A DNA stretch of 64,000 nucleotides from Streptomyces sp. NBC_00377 (GTDB taxonomy: Bacteria; Actinomycetota; Actinomycetes; Streptomycetales; Streptomycetaceae): NCBI RefSeq assembly GCF_036075115.1, contig NZ_CP107958.1, positions 2,666,001 through 2,730,000 on the forward strand, given 5' to 3'. Below, in pieces: positions 58,087 through 64,000 of the stretch (position 1 is the stretch's first letter; each line of letters starts with the position of its first letter). The notes below the pieces were generated by a model. The model searched no databases. It was not told where the DNA came from and saw nothing but the letters and a program-made list of their open reading frames with translations. Made by a program: the position numbers and the translations under genes.

Positions 58087-58240
58087 TGTGACCGCTCCTC
58101 GAACCCGTGTCCGTATCTGTCATTGCCTCTTACGCAGGACTAAGGGTGCCATGCCGGGTGCTTCCGGCCCGCATCGGCATGGAGGCTGTGACCCGGCCCA
58201 CGTGAGCCGGGCCACGCGAGCCGGCCACGCGAGCGACGGG

Positions 58241-61200
58241 TCATGCGGGCACCCGTGTGCCCGCCAGGTTCTCGATCGTCCGGCGGGCGCTCGGCCCGAC
58301 CACCGCCGCCCACTCGCCCGGCGCGTCCGTGAGCCAGGCCACCACCCGCGCGGCGAAACCCGGGACGTGCCGCGCCAGGTCGACCAGGCCGCGGTCGAAA
58401 CGGGTCGCGCCGTCGGGGGTGCGGACGAGGAGCAGGCCGGTGCGGTGGACGAGGGCGCGCAGCTCGTCGCCGCTGTGTCCGGCGGCCGCGTGCAGCACGG
58501 CGTCCAGGACCGCCGGGTCGCTCTCATGGGTGAGGAGGTGCTCGAGGAGTTCGCGCCGCAGGGGCCGGGACTGCGGGGTGCCGACGGCGGCCAGGACGCC
58601 CGCCAGGGCGGCCCGCACCTGCTCGGGCCCGCCGCCGTCCAGCATTCCCGTGATCAGCGGCTGGAGGACGGCCCGGGCGGCGGGGCCCTGGTCGAGGCGG
58701 CGGTCGACGTGGTCGGCCACGTGCCCGGCGGTCTCCGGCCGCCGCTCCACGGTCTCCCGGACCAGGGCGGCGACCTGGGGGGCCAGGGCCGGCGTCGTGA
58801 CGTCGGCGAGCGCGCGCAGGAGAGCGCCGGTGTCCGCGCGGCCGGGGCCGCACAGACGGGACCGGACGGCGTCCAGCACCAGCTCGGAGTGGGTGTTCAG
58901 GGCGGTGAGCAGGGCGTCCGGCGGCAGGTGCGGATCGCCGGCCGTGAACCGCTCGAGTGCCTGCGGGAGGTGCCGGGAACGGGTCTCGGGGTCCCGGACG
59001 AGAAGCGCGAGGGCGCCTCCGTGCAGGGTGTGGTCGGCGGGGCGGGCGAGCAGGGCCAGGGCCGCGTGGCGCAACAGGCGGCGGTCGGCCTCCATGTGGA
59101 TGTGCGGGGCGGTGCGCAGTCCGTACGTCACCGCCGCGGCCCGGCGGGCGGGCCGCTCGTCGTGCGACCACCGGTCGACGGCCCGGCACAGCGCGGACGG
59201 CTCCTCCTCCGCCAGCACGCCGAGCAGCTCGTCGGCGCGGGGATGCGCACAGTCGGCCAGCACCTCCGTGAGGTCGTCCAGCGCCCGGTGCCGGTGGGTG
59301 TGCAGCAGCGCCTGCGCAGCCGTCGCCACGGTGGCGTGCGGGGTCGCCGGCAGCGGCCGTTCGTCGCCGAACCAGTGGACGAGGTGCGCCTGTACGGCGG
59401 GGGCGTCCACGGTGAGCAGCCGGCCGACGGCGTCCAGGTAGCGGGGCCCGTCCGCGTCGCGCGGGGCGCCGTCGGCGACCACCAGCCGGCGCAGGAGATC
59501 GAGACGGGCGTCGGGTGCGAGGGCGAGCTCCGCCCAGAACGCGGGGTCGAAGTCCACGAACCGGCCGTGTGTCCGGGCCCCCGCGCCGATCAGGTCCGCC
59601 AGCAGACGCAGGACACCCGTGTACGGCGTCGCGTCCGGGACCCGTGACAGGGTCTCGGTGAGCAGCCGGGCAGCCCACCACGAGTCCGGATCGGCATCCA
59701 GAGCGTGAATCAACTCACGGAGTCGCAAGGCGAGTTGATGAGGTCCCTGATGGCGGGCGAGGAGCAGCATGGCCTGCACGACGGGGCCCACCCGATGGTG
59801 CGGCACGGGCGGACGGCGCCCTCCGTCGGGAGTGCGGCGGCGGTGGACCAGGGCGCGCAGCGCCTCGTCCAGGTCGAGGTGGATGCCCTGGATCCAGTCG
59901 GCGAGTTCCTCGTGGGCGAAGCGGTAGCCACGTCCCGCGGGCACGAGGAGGCCCTCGGTGAGGACGGCGGACGCCCAGCCGGTGCCGCCACCGAGCCGAG
60001 CGGGCGCGGGACCCCAGGGGAACACCGCCTCGAACGACGCCCGGTCCAGTTCGCCCTGTCCCGGCCCGAGACTGCGGCGGGCGGCTTCGTGCACCTGACC
60101 GGAGACCTTCGCGGCGAGGCGTCGTACGGCGGTGCCGCGCAGCCCGGTGCCGGCGGCGAGGCGCACGGCGACGCGCAGGCACATCAGGTCGAGGTAGGCG
60201 GAGAGGACGTCGTCCCGGTCGACCGGCGCCTGTTCCCATGGGCCGGGGAGGGCGGCGCGGATCTCGGAGAGCAGGCGGAGGGTGAGGGGGTGCCGGTCGT
60301 CGGGGGCGGCGAGGACGGCCTCCGGCAGGGAGTAGCGGGCGCGGGCCTCGCGCGCCTCGTCGGCGGTGAGATCGCCGAGCCGGACACAGGGCGGGAGCGT
60401 GTCCCCGGCTGCCGCGACCCCGTGCAGCAGCTCGGGCGGGAACTCCGCGCCCGCCCGTTCCCAGTACTCCGCGCGGCAGGCCACCACCAGCCGCGTCCCG
60501 GTCTCCCGCAACCAGTCGGCCGTGCCCTCGGTCCACTCGGCGAGGCGGTGCGCGAGGATCGGGGGCATCTCCTCCGGCCCGTCGAGGAGGAGCAGCAGGG
60601 GGCGTCCGGCGGCGCCCGCGAGGCGGGCCAGCCGCTCGGGACCGACGTCACCCGGGCCGCAGGCTCCGGAAGGCCCGCCCGGGGCGGACGCCGACGCCCA
60701 CCCGGGAGCCGACCCCGAAGGCGACGCCGTTGCCGCCGCCCACGCCGTGCCGGACCGCGACGCCGCACCCGTGCCGGGCGGCCGGCCCGCACCCGAGGCC
60801 GGACCGGATGCCCAGGACGAACCCGGCACCGCTCCCGGCACCGCACCCGACTCGACTGCCGCCGCCCCTGCCGAGCCCGAGCCCGGGTCCCGGACCGAGC
60901 CCGGTGTCGTCACGATGCGGGCCGCGCGGTTCAGCGCGCGGCGGGCCGCGTCGGCGAGTGATTCGTCCCCGTCCCTCAGATCGGCACCGCGCAGCCACAG
61001 TGTGGGGGCCGGCTCCGCGGCCCGGGCGCGGCGGGCGGCCAGGACGGCGATGGCCGTCGTACGGCCGCTGCCCGGAGCACCGACGAGGCCGAGCACGGCC
61101 GCCGGGCCCGTGAGGAAGGCGTCGAACTCCCTTGCCGGTCCGACGCGTTCGACCGGTTCGACCCTGGTGGCGGGGAAGTCGGTCCCGGTGTGGCCGAGAT

Positions 61201-62371
61201 GGCCGCCCAGCGCTCCGGGCGGGCCGTCCGAAGCGACCGAAGTCGCCGTCAGTTCCAGCACGCCCGCCAGGTTGAGGTCGGCGCCGTATGCGGGCACGGT
61301 GGCCGCGTTACGGGCGAGCAGCTCGGCGAGCGGACCGCCGGCCGGAGCCTGCGCCCCGGCCGCCCCGCACCTGGCCACTCCCGCCCCGGGCCCTGGCCCC
61401 CACGCCCCGGTCGACGCGCTCGCTCCGGACCCTGCCATCCGCGCGCCGGTGTCCCTCCCCGCCGCACCACCCGCATCGCCGCCCGCACCAGCACCCGCAC
61501 CCGGACCGGCTTCTGCACCCGCACCCGCCCCCGTCAGCGCCTGTCCCGCACCCGCGGCCGTCAGCGCCCGCCTCGCTCCGGCGGGCGGCGGTGTCATCGT
61601 TTCGTCGCGACGTTCGTCGCCGCCCGTGAGAAGGCCCGGCGGCCGGTTCGTCCGGTCACCGGTCTCCGGGATGTCGTCGGCGACCGGGCCGCGGGGGCGC
61701 AGGGGCACCGCGAAACCGACGTCGCGGTGGCCGGACCGCAGCGCCGTGCCGAGGACCGCGACGACGGCGCCCGTCCCGGCGTCGAGGACCGGCCCCCCGG
61801 CCGCGCCCCCGCCGAGCCGCAGCGCGTCCCGGCCCGAGGTGCCGATCGCGAGTTCCAGGGCGTCGTCCAGGAGGTGGAAGCGGTCCGGGGCCGTGTAGGT
61901 CACGGACGTCTCGGCCAGTACCCGCGCCTCGCGCCAGCATCCGGCGGCCAGCCGGACGTAGGTGCCGGTCTCGACGCCCTCCCGCACGGTCACCGGCAGC
62001 GGGTCCACCCCGAGGCCCTCGGTGCGCACCAGGGCCAGGTCGAGTTCCGGGAGGGGGGTGACCGCGTCGGCGGTCACCGCACAGCTGCGGTCGCCCGCGG
62101 CGTACAGGACGAGCCGGGTCAGGCCGTCGACCGCCTCGTGGCTGGTGATCACGGTGCCGTGGTGGTCGGCGACGAAGCCGGTGCCGCGGAGCCGGCCGGC
62201 GAGGTCGCGGACACGGACGAGACATGCCTCGGCGTCAGGAACGACGGCAAAGGTGTCCGGGATGTCGGGGGATTCCGGCGACGCCGGGGAATCGGGCGGA
62301 TCCGCCGGGGCCGGCCGGGTCGCGCCCGGCAGGAAGTCCCGCGGGGATGTCCGCGGGCCTCGTGCCACCAT
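58241..62371 (-). CDS. trypsin-fold domain fused to STAND/NACHT-like NTPase and helical repeats; both active sites altered
   Basis: 1376 aa. Residues about 40-230 are a chymotrypsin-fold domain: H78 (VITSHEAV) and D111 (ELDLALVR) are kept, but the nucleophile site reads GAAGGP with A191 where GxSGGP is expected. An Ala/Gly linker (260-345) follows. The NTPase has P-loop GAPGSGRTT (431-439, Arg437 instead of Lys), an 85-residue low-complexity insert (about 491-575) and Walker B LLLLLDGPEE (D597, E600, E601). Residues about 700-1376 are helical, HEAT-like. No membrane segment. ATG 62371 follows GGGAGG. It lies between truB and ribF on the same strand. The function is unknown; the layout is reminiscent of signal-transducing STAND proteins, including defence proteins with protease effectors. 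Confidence 0.78.
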   Translation of the reverse strand: MVARGPRTSPRDFLPGATRPAPADPPDSPASPESPDIPDTFAVVPDAEACLVRVRDLAGRLRGTGFVADHHGTVITSHEAVDGLTRLVLYAAGDRSCAVTADAVTPLPELDLALVRTEGLGVDPLPVTVREGVETGTYVRLAAGCWREARVLAETSVTYTAPDRFHLLDDALELAIGTSGRDALRLGGGAAGGPVLDAGTGAVVAVLGTALRSGHRDVGFAVPLRPRGPVADDIPETGDRTNRPPGLLTGGDERRDETMTPPPAGARRALTAAGAGQALTGAGAGAEAGPGAGAGAGGDAGGAAGRDTGARMAGSGASASTGAWGPGPGAGVARCGAAGAQAPAGGPLAELLARNAATVPAYGADLNLAGVLELTATSVASDGPPGALGGHLGHTGTDFPATRVEPVERVGPAREFDAFLTGPAAVLGLVGAPGSGRTTAIAVLAARRARAAEPAPTLWLRGADLRDGDESLADAARRALNRAARIVTTPGSVRDPGSGSAGAAAVESGAVPGAVPGSSWASGPASGAGRPPGTGAASRSGTAWAAATASPSGSAPGWASASAPGGPSGACGPGDVGPERLARLAGAAGRPLLLLLDGPEEMPPILAHRLAEWTEGTADWLRETGTRLVVACRAEYWERAGAEFPPELLHGVAAAGDTLPPCVRLGDLTADEAREARARYSLPEAVLAAPDDRHPLTLRLLSEIRAALPGPWEQAPVDRDDVLSAYLDLMCLRVAVRLAAGTGLRGTAVRRLAAKVSGQVHEAARRSLGPGQGELDRASFEAVFPWGPAPARLGGGTGWASAVLTEGLLVPAGRGYRFAHEELADWIQGIHLDLDEALRALVHRRRTPDGGRRPPVPHHRVGPVVQAMLLLARHQGPHQLALRLRELIHALDADPDSWWAARLLTETLSRVPDATPYTGVLRLLADLIGAGARTHGRFVDFDPAFWAELALAPDARLDLLRRLVVADGAPRDADGPRYLDAVGRLLTVDAPAVQAHLVHWFGDERPLPATPHATVATAAQALLHTHRHRALDDLTEVLADCAHPRADELLGVLAEEEPSALCRAVDRWSHDERPARRAAAVTYGLRTAPHIHMEADRRLLRHAALALLARPADHTLHGGALALLVRDPETRSRHLPQALERFTAGDPHLPPDALLTALNTHSELVLDAVRSRLCGPGRADTGALLRALADVTTPALAPQVAALVRETVERRPETAGHVADHVDRRLDQGPAARAVLQPLITGMLDGGGPEQVRAALAGVLAAVGTPQSRPLRRELLEHLLTHESDPAVLDAVLHAAAGHSGDELRALVHRTGLLLVRTPDGATRFDRGLVDLARHVPGFAARVVAWLTDAPGEWAAVVGPSARRTIENLAGTRVPA

Positions 62372-62557
62372 CTCCGTACCTCCCGCCGCGCCCGCGTGCC
62401 CTGGGTCCGACGGTAGGGGCGGGATGATCAGCGGGACAGATCACGGCCCGAACGCGCCCCCCTGCGCTCCCTCGGTTCACTCCGAGCGCCTGCCCGGACG
62501 GGTGAATGAACGGGGGCCGTTGGATACACCCTAGGGGTGGGGGAACCGAGGGGGGAC

Positions 62558-62640
62558 CGTGGAGCGGCGACGCAGCAGAACCCCGTGTACGCCGCTCCAC
62601 GGGCACCTCGAATGCCCGTGGCGGAACACGCCACGGGCAC
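62558..62640 (-). terminator. two successive inverted repeats after truB
   Basis: TGCCCGTGGCG / CGCCACGGGCA (62614-62640, 5-nt loop, perfect 11 bp), and beyond it CCGTGGAGCGGCG / CGCCGCTCCACGG (62558-62603, perfect 13 bp, 20-nt loop). No T-runs. They end the rbfA-truB unit before the promoter of the NTPase gene; the remaining 62372-62557 has no gene. Confidence 0.65.
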
Positions 62641-62662
62641 CGGAAGAGACTCCTCGAGCCGT

Positions 62663-63571
62663 TCAGCCGCCGAAGACGGCGAGGCTCTTGGCCTTGCCCT
62701 TCTGCTCCTCGACCAGGGCCAGGAAGCGGTCCTCGGGGTCGAAGACGGCCACGGCGCCCGCGCCCGCGTACGCGTCGGGCATCTCCAGGCGCACACCGTT
62801 GGTGAGCAGCTGGGCCCGTTTCGCGTCCACGTTCCAGCGGGGGAACGCGGCGGTGGCCGCCTCGGCGATCGGCATCACGCTCAGCTCCTGCTGGAGCTGG
62901 TCGAGCGTCCTCGCCGAGTCCAGTTTGTAGGGGCCGACGCGGGTGCGGCGCAGGGCGGTGAGGTGGCCGCCGACACCCAGACCGGCGCCCAGGTCGCGGG
63001 CGAGGGCCCGGATGTAGGTGCCGGAGGAGCAGACGACGGACACGACCAGGTCCAGGACCGGGGTGCCGTCCTCGGCGACGGCGTCACGGACGTCGTACAC
63101 CGAGAAGGACGAGACGGTGACCGGGCGGGCCGGGATCTCGAAGTCCTCGCCGTCACGGGCCCGCTTGTAGGAGCGGACGCCGTTGATCTTGATGGCGCTG
63201 ACCTTGGACGGCACCTGCATGATGGCGCCGCTCAGCTCGGCGATGCCCGCGTCGATCGCGTCCCGGGTGACCTTCGAGGCGTCCGTGGACCCCGTGATCT
63301 CGCCCTCCGCGTCGTCGGTCAGGGTCGTCTGGCCGAGCCGGATCGTGCCCAGGTACTCCTTCTCGGTGAGCGCGAGGTGCCCGAGGAGCTTCGTCGCCTT
63401 CTCGATGCCGAGGACGAGGACGCCCGTCGCCATCGGGTCGAGCGTGCCGGCGTGGCCGACGCGGCGGGTCCCCGCGATCCCCCGCATCTTGGCCACGACG
63501 TCGTGCGAAGTGAAGCCCGACGGCTTGTCGACGATGACAAGGCCGTCGGGCGGGGTCGGCTTGCGGTTCAT
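62663..63571 (-). CDS. truB: tRNA pseudouridine-55 synthase
   Basis: 302 aa. Makes pseudouridine 55 in the T loop of tRNAs. Catalytic D45 in VGHAGTLDPMATGVL; also GLVIVDKPSGFTSHD, YKRARDGEDFE, CSSGTYIRALARDLG, and a C-terminal PUA-type region. ATG 63571 overlaps the rbfA stop by one base (TGATG), so the two are co-translated in the rbfA-truB unit. Confidence 0.96.
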   Translation of the reverse strand: MNRKPTPPDGLVIVDKPSGFTSHDVVAKMRGIAGTRRVGHAGTLDPMATGVLVLGIEKATKLLGHLALTEKEYLGTIRLGQTTLTDDAEGEITGSTDASKVTRDAIDAGIAELSGAIMQVPSKVSAIKINGVRSYKRARDGEDFEIPARPVTVSSFSVYDVRDAVAEDGTPVLDLVVSVVCSSGTYIRALARDLGAGLGVGGHLTALRRTRVGPYKLDSARTLDQLQQELSVMPIAEAATAAFPRWNVDAKRAQLLTNGVRLEMPDAYAGAGAVAVFDPEDRFLALVEEQKGKAKSLAVFGG

Positions 63572-64000
63572 CAGGCGGAGTCGTCCGTCTCGTCCTCGTC
63601 ACCGGGCTTCCTGTACGGGTCGGCCTCGCCCGCGTAGCCGGCGCCCGCGGACACCTCGCGGACCTTCTCGTCGGCGGCCCGCGCCTTGTCGAGGAGGTCG
63701 TCGATGGTGCGGGCGGTGTCCGGCAGGGCGTCGGCGACGAAGGCCAGCGTCGGCGTGAACTTCACACCGGCCGCGCGGCCCACCTCGGAGCGCAGGACGC
63801 CCTTGGCGCTCTCCAGGCCGGCGGCCGCGGCCGCCCGCTCCTCGTCGTCCCCGTACACGGTGTAGAAGACCGTGGCCTCCCTGAGGTCACCCGTGACCCG
63901 GGTGTCCGTGATGGTGACGTGGGAGCCGAGCCGCGGGTCCTTGATCCCGCGCTGCAGCTTCTGGGCCACCACCTGCTGGATGAGGTCCGCCAGCCTCTTG
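63571..64000 (-). CDS. rbfA: ribosome-binding factor A (5' end outside window)
   Basis: The visible 142 codons begin KRLADLIQQVVAQKL at the window edge and run through the KH-like fold (RLGSHVTITDTRVTGDLREA, VFYTVYGDDEERAAA, KFTPTLAFVADALPDTA). The C-terminal extension is acidic (YRKPGDEDETDDSA). Needed for late 30S maturation and cold adaptation. Only the first few codons, up to the start, are missing. Confidence 0.94.
   Translation of the reverse strand, partial: KRLADLIQQVVAQKLQRGIKDPRLGSHVTITDTRVTGDLREATVFYTVYGDDEERAAAAAGLESAKGVLRSEVGRAAGVKFTPTLAFVADALPDTARTIDDLLDKARAADEKVREVSAGAGYAGEADPYRKPGDEDETDDSA

Noticed and set aside
57142..58240. FMN riboswitch before ribF
   Set aside because: The 154-bp upstream gap lacks the conserved RFN-element motifs and has room for little more than a promoter.

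Overview
The window is high-GC actinobacterial chromosome and almost certainly Streptomyces. Evidence: very GC-rich codon use, GTG and TTG starts behind GGAGG-type ribosome sites, a 16S-23S-5S operon without spacer tRNAs, and a gene order (rimO, rodZ-like, ftsK, osaB, osaA/osaC, rRNA, rnj, dapA, thyX, dapB, M16 protease, pnp, rpsO, ESX locus, ribF, truB, rbfA) that I recognise from the S. coelicolor core (about SCO5752 down to SCO5708). Identifications rest on reading protein sequence and motifs; no search was run.

Layout. 1-5.2 kb: rimO (3' end cut off), a RodZ-like membrane HTH protein and the FtsK DNA translocase, all on the minus strand. 5.3-14.9 kb: the OsaABC-type osmoadaptation signalling cluster, comprising a response regulator, a giant HAMP-array hybrid kinase and a divergent anti-sigma-kinase/PAS/GAF/PP2C switch protein. 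14.9-21.5 kb: tRNA-Thr, a shrunken StrS-type aminotransferase lacking its PLP-lysine segment, and a complete rRNA operon (minus strand) with leader and terminator. 21.5-32 kb: RNase J, dapA, thyX, two small plus-strand membrane proteins, then the minus-strand run rpsO-pnp-M16 protease-dapB-small TPR-like membrane protein, with a long structured hairpin between rpsO and pnp.

33-57 kb is a type VII (ESX) secretion locus: eccD, eccC, two WXG100 proteins, two mycosins, a PE/PPE-like overlapping pair, eccB, eccE, a conserved accessory protein and an EspI-like proline-rich ParA ATPase. Inside it, at 39.0-42.3 kb, sits a three-gene module (small helical protein, 725-residue effector-like protein, single-TM protein) whose 3' part falls to about 51% GC, plus gene remnants. 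The membrane core (EccB/C/D/E, MycP) would move the helical substrates, and the three-gene module looks like cargo with a possible immunity gene.

57-64 kb: ribF, a 1376-residue fusion of a trypsin-fold domain to a STAND/NACHT-like NTPase in which the catalytic Ser is Ala and the P-loop Lys is Arg, then truB and rbfA (5' end cut off). Strong hairpins separate most convergent units. Intergenic minisatellites (17 bp, 21 bp) and internal gene repeats (10 x 92 aa; 2 x 198 bp) are described individually.
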